Below, one piece after another: positions 19,775 to 28,800 of a DNA stretch of 64,000 bases. Location of the stretch: NCBI GenBank assembly GCA_028714735.1, contig JAQTLU010000001.1:1-64000 (forward strand), in the 5' to 3' direction. Positions within the stretch are counted from its first letter, which is position 1, and every line of letters begins with the position of its first letter. Made by a program: the position numbers and the translations under genes. The DNA comes from Gallionellaceae bacterium. Lineage in GTDB: Bacteria > Pseudomonadota > Gammaproteobacteria > Burkholderiales > Thiobacillaceae. The notes beneath the pieces were generated by a model that did not search any database, had not been told where the DNA came from, and saw only the letters and a program-made list of their open reading frames with translations.

Positions 19775-21427
19775 ATGGCCCGTGTGCATCCTGACGGCTG
19801 GCGCGAATTCAAGGCCACCGGCGCGGCGGCACGCGAGATCGAGACCCTGGAGATACTCGCCGAAGGTCTGCCGGACAGTTACACGGTCTACCACGGCGTC
19901 CACTGGACGCGCATCCAGCAGAGCCACGCCCTGGTCGGCGAGATCGACTTCGCCCTGGTCAACCCGGCCGGCCAGGTACTCCTGATCGAGCAGAAATCCG
20001 GCTTCCTGGAAGAGACCGCCGAAGGGCTGGTCAAGACCTACCCCAACCAGGAAAAGAACGTCGCGGTGCAGATGGCGCGCTCCGCCGACGCCCTGCGCGC
20101 GCGTCTGTACCAGGCCTGCCAGGGTGACAAACCGGACCTCGACAGCCTGCTCTACTGCCCGGACTACACGGTCAGGTCGCCCGGTACGGCAGGCATCGAC
20201 CCCAGCCGCATCATCGACGCCCGCCGGCGCGAACACCTGATTCCCCTGCTCCGCGCCATCCTGCCCGAGGCAGAACCCGCAGCGGTCGCCGCCAAGGTCC
20301 ATCGTTTCCTCAGCGACGAGCTCGACCTGGTGCCCGACGTCGACGCCGCGGTCGAGCAAAGCCGTCTGATCTACACCCGCCTGGCCGGCGGCCTCGCCCA
20401 CTGGGCGCGCCAGATCGACTGCCAGCCGTTCCGTTTGCGCGTGGTCGGCACCGCCGGCTCCGGCAAGACCCAGTTGGCGCTCAGCGTCCTGCGCGACGCC
20501 GTGGCGGCCGGCCGGCGGCCCCTCTATGTCTGCTACAACCGCCCGCTGGCCGACCATATCGCCCTGCTCGCCCCGGACGGCGCCACGGTGGCCACCTATC
20601 ACCAGCTCGGCGACCGCATCCTGCGCGCCGGCGGCACCACGCCGGACTTCAGCCGGGCGGACGCCTTCCGGCAACTGGAGGACTTCCTGGCCGGCTACCG
20701 GCCCGGCCCGGACTGGCTGTTCGACGAGCTGATCGTCGACGAGGGCCAGGACTTCCAGCCGGCCTGGCGCGACCACCTGATCAAGCTGCTGCGCCCTGAG
20801 GGCCGCGCCTGGTGGCTGGAAGACCCGATGCAGAACCTGTACGGCCGCCCGCCGGTGGACCTGCCGGGCTGGGTGGTGCTGCATGCCGACACCAACTACC
20901 GCACGCCGCGCAACCTGCTCGGCTACCTGAACCCGTTGCTCCGGCCCGAACGCGCCATCGCGGCCGGCAGCCCGCTGGCCGGCTCGGAGGTGGACATCCT
21001 CACCTACGCCAATCCGGCCGAGTTGATGGAGCGCACCAAAACCGCCATCACCCGCGGCCTGGGCGCCGGCTTCAAAAAGGACAAGATCGCCCTGATCACC
21101 TTCCGGGGCCGCGAGCACTCGCTGTTCACCCCGCTCGACCGCCTCGGCCCGCACACCCTCAAGGCCTTCAGCAACCGCTACGACCTGTTCGGCAGCCCCA
21201 TCTACAGCGACGGCGATCTGCTGATCGACTCGATCTACCGCTTCAAGGGCCGCTCGGCGCCCTGCGTCCTGTTCACCGAGATCGACTTTGAGGCCGCCGA
21301 CGAACCGACGCTACGCAAGCTGTTCGTCGGCATGACCCGCGCCAGCATGAAACTGGTGCTGGTGATCCATGAACGCGCGGCGCGCGCCCTATTACAATAC
21401 CGCCAGGACAGACAGGAAACCGCATGA
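19775..21427 (+). CDS. NERD-domain superfamily 1 helicase/ATPase
   Basis: 550 residues. The N-terminal ~110 residues form a NERD-like, nuclease-related domain ([22 protein letters not shown], with the E...D...ExK pattern of restriction-type nucleases). An SF1 helicase core follows: Walker A GTAGSGKT with K231, a UvrD-like Walker B in [10 protein letters not shown], a motif V-like segment in [10 protein letters not shown] and motif VI in LFVGMTRAS. It probably processes DNA or RNA ends; the biological role is unknown. The stop overlaps the next gene (ATGA at 21424). Confidence 0.85.
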   Translation: MARVHPDGWREFKATGAAAREIETLEILAEGLPDSYTVYHGVHWTRIQQSHALVGEIDFALVNPAGQVLLIEQKSGFLEETAEGLVKTYPNQEKNVAVQMARSADALRARLYQACQGDKPDLDSLLYCPDYTVRSPGTAGIDPSRIIDARRREHLIPLLRAILPEAEPAAVAAKVHRFLSDELDLVPDVDAAVEQSRLIYTRLAGGLAHWARQIDCQPFRLRVVGTAGSGKTQLALSVLRDAVAAGRRPLYVCYNRPLADHIALLAPDGATVATYHQLGDRILRAGGTTPDFSRADAFRQLEDFLAGYRPGPDWLFDELIVDEGQDFQPAWRDHLIKLLRPEGRAWWLEDPMQNLYGRPPVDLPGWVVLHADTNYRTPRNLLGYLNPLLRPERAIAAGSPLAGSEVDILTYANPAELMERTKTAITRGLGAGFKKDKIALITFRGREHSLFTPLDRLGPHTLKAFSNRYDLFGSPIYSDGDLLIDSIYRFKGRSAPCVLFTEIDFEAADEPTLRKLFVGMTRASMKLVLVIHERAARALLQYRQDRQETA

Positions 21428-22119
21428 TCGACCACCCCCTCACCGATGCCGAATTCGACCAACTGGACAGCTTTCTCATGGCCGAAGGCCGGCCCCGGAC
21501 GATCATGGACATCGCCATGCTGGACGGCTTTTTCACCGCCCTGCTGATCGGCCCCAACACCCTGCTGCCCAGCCAGTGGCTGCCGGTGGTCTGGGGCGAG
21601 ACCAAGGACGAACCCATGGTGTTCGAGTCCTCGGCCCAGATGGAGCACATCATCGGGTTGATCATGCGCCTGTATGGCGCCCGTACCGAGGACCTGCAGG
21701 AGGGCGTCGACCTCTACGACCCGGTCATCTATACCCGCGAGGAGGACGGCAAGACCGTCTCGGTCATCGACGAATGGTGCACCGGCTTCATGCGCGGCGT
21801 GCAACTGGACGCCAAGGGTTGGGACCCCCTGTTCCAGTCCGACGAGGACGCCGCCCTGCTGATGCCGATGATCCTGTACGGCACCGAGTCGGGCGTGGAG
21901 CAGCTGAAGCAGAACGAATCGCTGCGCGAGCGCCACCAGAACATCGCCGACGCCCTGGGCATCTGCGTCATCGGCATCCGCGACTACTGGCTGCCGCAAC
22001 GCAAGGAGGCGGCCACCTTCCGCCGCGCCGAGCCCAAGGTCGGCCGCAACGACCTCTGCCCGTGCGGCAGCGGCAAGAAGTTCAAGAAGTGCTGCGGCAG
22101 CCCCGAGCGGCTGCACTGA
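21424..22119 (+). CDS. YecA/UPF0149 family protein with C-terminal SEC-C motif
   Basis: 231 residues. Residues ~1-190 belong to the YecA/YgfB (UPF0149) fold: [11 protein letters not shown], then [13 protein letters not shown]. The C-terminus is a complete SEC-C zinc motif ([17 protein letters not shown]) like that at the end of SecA. YecA-type proteins bind ribosomes or SecA-related partners in some bacteria. The gene is translationally coupled to the helicase upstream. Confidence 0.9.
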   Translation: MIDHPLTDAEFDQLDSFLMAEGRPRTIMDIAMLDGFFTALLIGPNTLLPSQWLPVVWGETKDEPMVFESSAQMEHIIGLIMRLYGARTEDLQEGVDLYDPVIYTREEDGKTVSVIDEWCTGFMRGVQLDAKGWDPLFQSDEDAALLMPMILYGTESGVEQLKQNESLRERHQNIADALGICVIGIRDYWLPQRKEAATFRRAEPKVGRNDLCPCGSGKKFKKCCGSPERLH

Positions 22120-22135
22120 ACCCCAGGCCGACCGG

Positions 22136-22615
22136 TCAGCGTGCTGACGGCAGCAGGGCCTTCCTGGCGGCCTGGTAGTCCGCCTGCATGAACCGGTCGT
22201 CGGGCCGGAGCGCCAGCGCCTTGGCATAGGCGGCATCGGCCCTGGCGGCATCGCCCAGTTCGAGATAGGTACGCGCCAGCAAGGCCCAGCCCTCGCCGTC
22301 GGCCGGCTCCTTCTCCAACCGCCTGGCCAGCTTGTCCGCCATGACGTCGATGGTGGGCAATGGCTTCGCGTCCGGACCGGTCGCCGCCATCGGGGCCGCG
22401 CCGACAGTCGCGGGATGCTCAACTCCCGGCAGCAAGGCCGAGGCGCGCTCGGCCACCGGCGGGGCATCCTCGCCCTTGCCGGCCGCGAACCACCAGGCCA
22501 ACAGGCCGGCGGCAACCAGCACGACCGCGGCATAACGGCACCGGCCGGCCCGGCAGATCGACCCGGCGCCTGCTTCATTGCCGCCAGCGGCAGCCACTTC
22601 AGTTCCATCCTGCAT
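22136..22615 (-). CDS. Membrane-anchored TPR protein, CcmI/NrfG-like
   Basis: 159 residues, ATG at 22615 overlapping the stop of the barrel gene (ATGA). A hydrophobic anchor (residues ~29-45, AAVVLVAAGLLAWWFAAG) is followed by a spacer and a TPR region: DKLARRLEKEPADGEGWALL, then ARTYLELGDAARADAAYAKAL. This is close in pattern to the TPR part of CcmI/CycH and NrfG, which present apocytochromes to the heme ligation machine. As last gene of a transcription unit that encodes a giant c-type cytochrome, it may be a dedicated maturation factor. That role is inference; a generic TPR scaffold is possible. Confidence 0.7.
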   Translation of the reverse strand: MQDGTEVAAAGGNEAGAGSICRAGRCRYAAVVLVAAGLLAWWFAAGKGEDAPPVAERASALLPGVEHPATVGAAPMAATGPDAKPLPTIDVMADKLARRLEKEPADGEGWALLARTYLELGDAARADAAYAKALALRPDDRFMQADYQAARKALLPSAR

Positions 22616-24828
22616 CAAAACTCCCAGCGATAGCCAATGAAGAAATAGGTCCGGCGGCTGTTGTCCTGGTTCAGACCGGTCCTGGTTTTGGTCGCTTCCA
22701 TGCCCAGCTCGGACTCGAGGTACCAGCTGTCGCGCAACCGGTAGGACAAGCGGAATACCGGACTCCAGCGCCGCATGGTGTTGCCGGAATCGTCTTCCTG
22801 CGTGTAGTAGCCGATGATCGAGTCGAAGCGCCACTTGTCCAGGTTCAGTACATGGGACAGCGTGACGGACACGCCGTCATAGGTCGGCGCCCGGATGAGG
22901 CTCAGGTTGGCGACGCCGACGTCGTTGTTCCTGATCAGCGAGTTGCCGATGAACTGGGCGGAATAGACATGGATATTGCCGGTGCCCGGCGCCGTGATCG
23001 GCAGCGTGAACGGGTCGTCGTCGACGTAGCTGGCGGCATCGGACACCACGGCCAGCCGGTAATCGGCGCCGAACTGGAAGCGCGGCGTCATCTGGTGGGT
23101 GAAACCGATCTGGAACAGGTCGGCATCGGCCGTCTTGGCCAGCGCCCTGTCTTGCAGCTCCGAGGAGGTCAACCCGCCGGCCAGCGCCGACTTCAGCGAG
23201 CTCCCCGCCAGGCCGTTGGTCAGCTGGAGCATGGGCGACTTGCGATGATCGAGCAGGAAGAACAGGTTGGTGCCGTTCGCCATCTGGTAGTTGCCCTGCA
23301 GCATGGCGATGTTCAGTTCGCCGAACATCACGTCGTAATCGAGCAGGCCGAAATAGTTGGCGCGGGAATCGAAGTAGCGTGCCTCCAGTCCGATCGCCTG
23401 GCGGTCGTCCACGCCGTCCACCCGCTGGACGATGGCATAGGCCGAACCGGTCAGCTTCTCCGCCTGCGGCAGCAGGTCCAGGCTGGCGCCCGCGAAGGTC
23501 TTGCGCCAGTCCACGTGGTATTCCACCGGATAGCCGACCACGGCATTGGCCCGCAGGGACGGGGTCAGGTTGTAACCGCCCCAGGCGCCGTCGAAGCGGC
23601 CGAGCACGCCGCCATTGCTGGCGGTCTGGCGGCCCAGGCGGACCAGGTAGCCGGCGGCCTTGTCGTTGCGCTCGAAGTAGGCTGCGTTGAGGCGGTTGAC
23701 GTCGGCCTGGCCAGAAAGAAAGTTCCGGGTATCGGTATCGCGCAGGACGAACCGGGTATCCGTATCGTTGGTCCGGCGCCGGTAGTTCAGGTCCAGGCTG
23801 GTCACCAGTGCGGATTGGTCGGTCGAGGACAGGCTATCCCTGGTGAAGTCCAGCTCGCCTGGCGGCGGCGCGGTCAGTATCTCGATGTGCGAGTTGCCAT
23901 GGTAGTAGTTCTGCGACAGGCTGCCGCTCGACTCCCAACCGGTGTCGAATTCACGCCGGGCGGCCTTGGGCCGGTCCCCCTCCTTGCCCGCTTCTGCGGT
24001 CGCGGCAGGCGCGGCCTTGCCGATCGCAGCGAGCCGCTGCCTGGCCTTGATGGCATAGGCCCCGTCCGGATAGAGCTTGTTGTAGAGCGTGTACTCGGCG
24101 GTAGCCTTGGCGATCTCGCCGTTGGCCTCACGCTCTTCGGCGATCATGATCTGCGCCTCTTCCGAATAGGTGTTGGGCGGCAGGTTGAGCAGACGATTCA
24201 ACTGCTCGATGGCGGCCACGTGGTCGCCGCGCCTGACCGCCTCCTTGACCTGCACCATCAATGCCTTGGCCTCCTTTTCCCAGGCTGGGGGCGCTTGGGA
24301 AACGAGAGCAGGCACCCGTCTGCTCTCGGGTTTCGCCGACTCCGGAGGCTTCCCCGGCTGAACCGGGCCGGTGACCTCCACTGCCTTGACCGCTTCGCCC
24401 CTGGCGGGCTTGGCGTCTATCGGCACGAAGATGGACAGGCTGTACTGGTCCGCACCAGGCCGGACCCGCCAGGAAGTCTTGGCGTCGAAGCGGATGCTCA
24501 AGGCACCATTCAAATCCGGGTAAGTCAGGGTAAACGGTCGAAGCAAACCTGGTGCGGCCTGGGTCAAGGTCTCCCGCAGCGCCGAATTCGTCGTGAACGA
24601 ACCACCCGGCAGGGACAGAAACACTTGCAACAGGGCACCATTGGTCAGCGGTGCATGGCGTTGGTACTGGACCTGGCTCTCGAACCGGATGACGATCTCC
24701 GCTTCCTGTCCGGCCTTGCGCACCTCGACCCGGTCTATCAATTCCGCTTCGGCCTGACCGATGCCCCCGAAAACCAAACCACCCATGAACGCGAAGCGGA
24801 CTGGGAACCAACGCAGCCAATCTATCAT
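22615..24828 (-). CDS. Outer-membrane beta-barrel with periplasmic AMIN-like/TPR region (porin of the electron conduit)
   Basis: 737 residues. A signal peptide ends near residue 28 (GIGQAEAE). Residues ~29-140 are beta-rich and AMIN-like. After a Pro/Lys linker, ~190-280 holds TPR-like helices (AIEQLNRLLNLPPNTYSEEA). From ~300 the sequence shows alternating amphipathic strands rich in aromatics and ends in FFIGYRWEF, the terminal Phe expected of an outer-membrane barrel. The gene starts 4 bases after the giant cytochrome and overlaps the TPR gene. A porin co-transcribed with multiheme cytochromes suggests a barrel that holds a cytochrome across the outer membrane. Confidence 0.78.
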   Translation of the reverse strand: MIDWLRWFPVRFAFMGGLVFGGIGQAEAELIDRVEVRKAGQEAEIVIRFESQVQYQRHAPLTNGALLQVFLSLPGGSFTTNSALRETLTQAAPGLLRPFTLTYPDLNGALSIRFDAKTSWRVRPGADQYSLSIFVPIDAKPARGEAVKAVEVTGPVQPGKPPESAKPESRRVPALVSQAPPAWEKEAKALMVQVKEAVRRGDHVAAIEQLNRLLNLPPNTYSEEAQIMIAEEREANGEIAKATAEYTLYNKLYPDGAYAIKARQRLAAIGKAAPAATAEAGKEGDRPKAARREFDTGWESSGSLSQNYYHGNSHIEILTAPPPGELDFTRDSLSSTDQSALVTSLDLNYRRRTNDTDTRFVLRDTDTRNFLSGQADVNRLNAAYFERNDKAAGYLVRLGRQTASNGGVLGRFDGAWGGYNLTPSLRANAVVGYPVEYHVDWRKTFAGASLDLLPQAEKLTGSAYAIVQRVDGVDDRQAIGLEARYFDSRANYFGLLDYDVMFGELNIAMLQGNYQMANGTNLFFLLDHRKSPMLQLTNGLAGSSLKSALAGGLTSSELQDRALAKTADADLFQIGFTHQMTPRFQFGADYRLAVVSDAASYVDDDPFTLPITAPGTGNIHVYSAQFIGNSLIRNNDVGVANLSLIRAPTYDGVSVTLSHVLNLDKWRFDSIIGYYTQEDDSGNTMRRWSPVFRLSYRLRDSWYLESELGMEATKTRTGLNQDNSRRTYFFIGYRWEF

Positions 24829-24832
24829 TTAC

Positions 24833-27800
24833 TCAAAAACCTCCACTGGTGGCCCGGTGTTGACCGGAACGGGTCTTGCTGATCGTCGTCAGACTGGAAT
24901 TCGCGTAGATGTGACAGCTACCCGAACAATCCTTCAGTTCCGAGACCGTATATAGAACTTTGGGGCTTTGTACCTTTACGTGCTCGCCCGGTTCGAAGTT
25001 CCCGGCGTGGCATCCCGCGCAGGCCGGCTTGTACGCGGCATACGACCAACTGATCACCTCGCTGTTGCCCCTGTGGCAGGAGTTGCATGACACGCTGGAA
25101 CGGTGTGCCGTGTAAGCCGGCGACATATGTTGGTAGGCCTTGAGCGTCGACCAACCGCTGGTCTGGTGGCATGAATCGCAGGACTTGGTGGTCACGAAAT
25201 GGCCGCCCGGCTTGCCCGTCGCGCTGCTGCCGTTATGGCAGGTGCCACATGTACCCGCTGCGACCGCACTGTGGGAAAACGTAGCCGGCGTCCAGGCCGT
25301 GGTCCGGTGGCAACTGTCGCATGAAGCCGTGGTGGAGACGTGGTTGCCCGGCTTGCCCGTCGCACTGCTGCCGTTATGGCAAGTCGCGCAGGTTCCTGGC
25401 GTTACGGAGGTATGCGAGAACGTCGCCGGAACCCAGGCCGTCGTCCGGTGACAGGTATCGCAACTCTGCGTCGTACTGATGTGGTTGCCCGGCTTGCCGG
25501 TCGCGGACGAACCGTTGTGGCAGGTCGCGCAGGTGCCCGCCGCGACACCACTGTGGTTCATCGTCGCCGGCGTCCAGGCACTGGTCCGGTGGCAGGTGTC
25601 GCATGAGGCCGTGGTCGAGACGTGGTTGCCCGGCTTGCCGGTCGCGGACGAGCCGTTGTGGCAGGTCGCGCAGGTGCCCGCGGCAACGCTTGCGTGGTTC
25701 ATCGTCGCCGGCGTCCAGGCGCTGGTCCGGTGGCAGGTATCGCACGACTGGCTGGTGCTGATGTGGCCGGACGGCTTGCCGGTCGCGGACGAACCGTTGT
25801 GGCAACTGGCACAGGTGCCCGCGGCGACACTGCTGTGGTTCATCGTCGCCGGCGTCCAGGCACTGGTCCGGTGGCAGGTGTCGCATGAGGCCGTGGTCGA
25901 GACGTGGTTGCCCGGCTTGCCGGTCGCGGACGAGCCGTTGTGGCAGGTCGCGCAGGTGCCCGCGGCGACACCACTGTGGTTCATCGTCGCCGGCGTCCAG
26001 GCACTGGTCCGGTGGCAGGTATCGCATGAGGCCGTGGTCGAGACGTGGTTGCCCGGCTTGCCGGTCGCGGCCGAGCCGTTGTGGCAGGTCGCGCAGGTGC
26101 CCGCGGCGACGCCCGCGTGGTTCATCGTCGCCGGGGTCCAGGCGCTGGTCCGGTGGCAGGTGTCGCACGACTGGCTGGTGCTGATGTGGCCGGACGGCTT
26201 GCCGGTCGCGGACGAACCGTTGTGGCAGCTGGCACAGGTGCCCGCCGCGACACTGCTGTGGTTCATCGTCGCCGGGGTCCAGGCACTGGTCCGGTGACAG
26301 GTGTCGCACGACTGGCTGGTGCTGATGTGGCCGGACGGCTTGCCGGTCGCGGACGAACCGTTGTGGCAGGTCGCGCAGGTGCCCGCGGCAACGCTTGCGT
26401 GGTTCATCGTCGCCGGCGTCCAGGCGCTGGTCCGGTGACAGGTGTCGCACGACTGGCTGGTGCTGATGTGGCCGGACGGCTTGCCGGTCGCGGACGAACC
26501 GTTGTGGCAACTGGCACAGGTGCCCGCCGCGACGCCCGCGTGGTTCATCGTCGCCGGGGTCCAGGCACTGGTCCGGTGGCAGGTGTCACACGAGGCCGTG
26601 GTCGTTATGTGTTTGCCCGGCTTGCCGGTCGCGGAAGAACCGTTGTGGCAGGTCGCGCAGGTGCCCGCGGCAACGCTTGCGTGGTTCATCGTCGCCGGCG
26701 TCCAGGCGCTGGTCCGGTGGCAGGTGTCACACGAGGCCGTGGTCGTTATGTGTTTGCCCGGCTTGCCGGTCGCGGAAGAACCGTTGTGGCAGGTCGCGCA
26801 GGTGCCCGCGGCAACACCCGCGTGGTTCATCGTCGCCGGCGTCCACGCGCTGGTCCGGTGGCAGGTGTCGCATGACTGGCTGGTGCTGATGTGGCCGGAC
26901 GACTTGCCACGGGCGGCCGAGCCGTTGTGGCAGGTCGCGCAGGTGCCCGCGGCAACGCCCGCGTGGTTCATCGTCGCCGGCGTCCACGCGCTGGTCCGGT
27001 GGCAGGTGTCGCATGACTGGCTGGTGCTGATGTGGCCGGACGACTTGCCACGCGCGGCCGTGCCGTTGTGACAGGTCGCGCAGGTGCCCGCGGCAACGCC
27101 CGCGTGGTTCATCGTCGCCGGCGTCCAGGCACTGGTCCGGTGACAGGTGTCGCATGACTGGCTGGTGCTGATGTGGCCGGACGACTTGCCGGTCGCGGCC
27201 GAGCCGTTGTGGCAGGTCGCGCAGGTGCCCGCGGCAACGCCCGCGTGGCTCATCGTCGCCGGGGTCCAGGCACTGGTCCGGTGACAGGTGTCGCATGACT
27301 GGCTGGTGCTGATGTGGCCGGACGACTTGCCACGGGCGGCCGTGCCGTTGTGGCAGGTCGCGCAGGTGCCCGCGGCAACGCCCGCGTGGTTCATCGTCGC
27401 CGGGGTCCACGCGCTGGTCCGGTGGCAGGTGTCGCATGACTGGCTGGTGCTGATGTGGCCGGACGACTTGCCACGGGCGGCCGAGCCGTTGTGGCAGGTC
27501 GCGCAGGTGCCCGCGGCAACACCCGCGTGGTTCATCGTCGCCGGCGTCCACGCGCTGGTCCGGTGGCAGGTGTCGCATGACTGGCTGGTGCTGATGTGGC
27601 CGGACGACTTGCCACGGGCGGCCGAGCCGTTGTGGCAGGTCGCGCAGGTGCCCGCGGCAACGCCCGCGTGGTTCATCGTCGCCGGCGTCCACGCGCTGGT
27701 CCGGTGGCAGGTGTCGCATGACTGGCTGGTGCTGATGTGGCCGGACGACTTGCCACGCGCGGCCGTGCCGTTGTGACAGGTCGCGCAGGTGCCCGCGGCA

Positions 27801-28600
27801 ACGCCCGCGTGGTTCATCGTCGCCGGCGTCCAGGCACTGGTCCGGTGACAGGTGTCGCATGACTGGCTGGTGCTGATGTGGCCGGACGACTTGCCACGGG
27901 CGGCCGAGCCGTTGTGGCAGGTCGCGCAGGTGCCCGCGGCAACACCCGCGTGGTTCATCGTCGCCGGCGTCCATGCGTTGGTCCGGTGGCAGGTGTCGCA
28001 TGCGGCTGTCGTCGCGATGTGGCTGGCCGATTTTCCGGTCGCCCTCTGACCGTTATGGCATACCGCACATGACCCCGGGACGATCCCGGCATGGCTCATC
28101 GTCGCCGGGTGCCACGCACTGGTCCGGTGACAGGTGTCGCAGGCAGCCGACGTCTGGACGTGGCCGGCCGGCTTTCCGCTTGCCAAGACACCATTGTGGC
28201 AACTGGCACAATTGCCTGGCATGACGCCGGAGTGGTTCATCTTGGCCTGGCTCCAGCCAGCCGTGCCGTGGCAGGTTTCGCAACCGGCCGTGGTCGGGAC
28301 ATGATTATTGGCCTTGAAGGTCGATGCCGAACGGCTGCCCTGCTGGTGGCATTGCCCGCAGTTGCGCGGAGTACCGCGAAACATGCCCTGCACATGGCAG
28401 GACTCACAGTGCAGTTGCTTGTGCTGGCCGGTCAGGATGAAACCCGTCGAGGCATGATCGAATCGCTTGCCGCCCTGTCGTGTGGCCCCCTTGGCCGCCT
28501 CGGCCAGCGAGGAATCGAACAGAAACAGCATGAGCAGGATGGCTGCGAATGCATGCAGCCACCCACCCGAGTTCATACCGTTCGATTTGATTATGTTCAT
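24833..28600 (-). CDS. Giant tandem-repeat multiheme c-type cytochrome (49 CXXCH + 1 CX3CH)
   Basis: 1255 residues from the ATG at 28600 (a TTG at 28642 is in frame). A signal peptide (LHAFAAILLMLFLFDSSLAEA) exports it. Two CXXCH lie in the N-terminal region. Then come 22 consecutive units of exactly 47 residues (28282 to 25181), each with two CXXCH: CDTCHRTSAWTPATMNHAG, then GTCATCHNG and GHISTSQ. Each unit carries two further conserved His (in TMNHAG and GHI), enough for bis-His ligation of both hemes. The tail has three more CXXCH and one CSGSCH (24911-24928), a CX3CH site. That gives up to 50 hemes, one per ~25 residues. It is probably extracellular or barrel-associated and conducts electrons over a long distance. 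Confidence 0.93.
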   Translation of the reverse strand: MNIIKSNGMNSGGWLHAFAAILLMLFLFDSSLAEAAKGATRQGGKRFDHASTGFILTGQHKQLHCESCHVQGMFRGTPRNCGQCHQQGSRSASTFKANNHVPTTAGCETCHGTAGWSQAKMNHSGVMPGNCASCHNGVLASGKPAGHVQTSAACDTCHRTSAWHPATMSHAGIVPGSCAVCHNGQRATGKSASHIATTAACDTCHRTNAWTPATMNHAGVAAGTCATCHNGSAARGKSSGHISTSQSCDTCHRTSAWTPATMNHAGVAAGTCATCHNGTAARGKSSGHISTSQSCDTCHRTSAWTPATMNHAGVAAGTCATCHNGSAARGKSSGHISTSQSCDTCHRTSAWTPATMNHAGVAAGTCATCHNGSAARGKSSGHISTSQSCDTCHRTSAWTPATMNHAGVAAGTCATCHNGTAARGKSSGHISTSQSCDTCHRTSAWTPATMSHAGVAAGTCATCHNGSAATGKSSGHISTSQSCDTCHRTSAWTPATMNHAGVAAGTCATCHNGTAARGKSSGHISTSQSCDTCHRTSAWTPATMNHAGVAAGTCATCHNGSAARGKSSGHISTSQSCDTCHRTSAWTPATMNHAGVAAGTCATCHNGSSATGKPGKHITTTASCDTCHRTSAWTPATMNHASVAAGTCATCHNGSSATGKPGKHITTTASCDTCHRTSAWTPATMNHAGVAAGTCASCHNGSSATGKPSGHISTSQSCDTCHRTSAWTPATMNHASVAAGTCATCHNGSSATGKPSGHISTSQSCDTCHRTSAWTPATMNHSSVAAGTCASCHNGSSATGKPSGHISTSQSCDTCHRTSAWTPATMNHAGVAAGTCATCHNGSAATGKPGNHVSTTASCDTCHRTSAWTPATMNHSGVAAGTCATCHNGSSATGKPGNHVSTTASCDTCHRTSAWTPATMNHSSVAAGTCASCHNGSSATGKPSGHISTSQSCDTCHRTSAWTPATMNHASVAAGTCATCHNGSSATGKPGNHVSTTASCDTCHRTSAWTPATMNHSGVAAGTCATCHNGSSATGKPGNHISTTQSCDTCHRTTAWVPATFSHTSVTPGTCATCHNGSSATGKPGNHVSTTASCDSCHRTTAWTPATFSHSAVAAGTCGTCHNGSSATGKPGGHFVTTKSCDSCHQTSGWSTLKAYQHMSPAYTAHRSSVSCNSCHRGNSEVISWSYAAYKPACAGCHAGNFEPGEHVKVQSPKVLYTVSELKDCSGSCHIYANSSLTTISKTRSGQHRATSGGF
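25181..28282 (-). repeat. 22 x 141-bp in-frame tandem repeat array
   Basis: A 3102-base array of 22 units, each exactly 141 bases, with no insertion or deletion between units. Adjacent units in the part nearest the gene start (units 3-10) are nearly identical in DNA; the first two and last two units are the most divergent. The units encode diheme modules. Such arrays change copy number by unequal crossing-over or slippage and are easily collapsed in short-read assemblies. Confidence 0.95.
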
Positions 28601-28800
28601 AACGGGACACCTAGGGCTTGACGACAAGCCGGGGTTGACCAAGAACCTGGCTGTTGTCCGGCCAACCTATTCAAGCCGCCGCCGACTGACACCCACCAGG
28701 ACCGCCTCACTGTTCATGAGTACATTGTCTCACGACAATCCAAATAATGGGAAATTTTTACTTTTTTTATCGCAGGGGGCCCGATCAAGCGGCCTCGGCA
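28601..28800 (-). promoter_or_regulatory. Promoter region of the giant cytochrome, with an FNR/CRP-like palindrome
   Basis: 200 non-coding bases between the two cytochrome genes. TTGTC-N4-GACAA, within a longer ATTGTC-TCAC-GACAAT palindrome at 28724-28739, has the geometry of an FNR/CRP-family box, about 124 bases before the ATG. On the minus strand an A-rich tract and TTTCCCATTAT lie just upstream of it. I see no strong consensus -10/-35. This suggests that the giant cytochrome, the barrel and the TPR gene form their own transcription unit, possibly redox-controlled. Confidence 0.45.

Noticed and set aside
22360..24882. Open frame of ~840 codons on the plus strand opposite the barrel gene
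   Set aside because: No domain; the minus strand has signal peptide, strands and terminal Phe.
25140..28072. Open frames on the plus strand through the cytochrome repeats (repeated WFIVAGVQALVRWQVSH-type sequence)
   Set aside because: They are mirror products of the repeat array on the opposite strand, without signal or family, and the minus-strand frame has the heme motifs.
25181..28282. Regular repeats with constant spacing resembling an array such as CRISPR
   Set aside because: The 141-base period is fully coding in one frame, with conserved CXXCH, and no constant-repeat/variable-spacer structure; it is a protein repeat.
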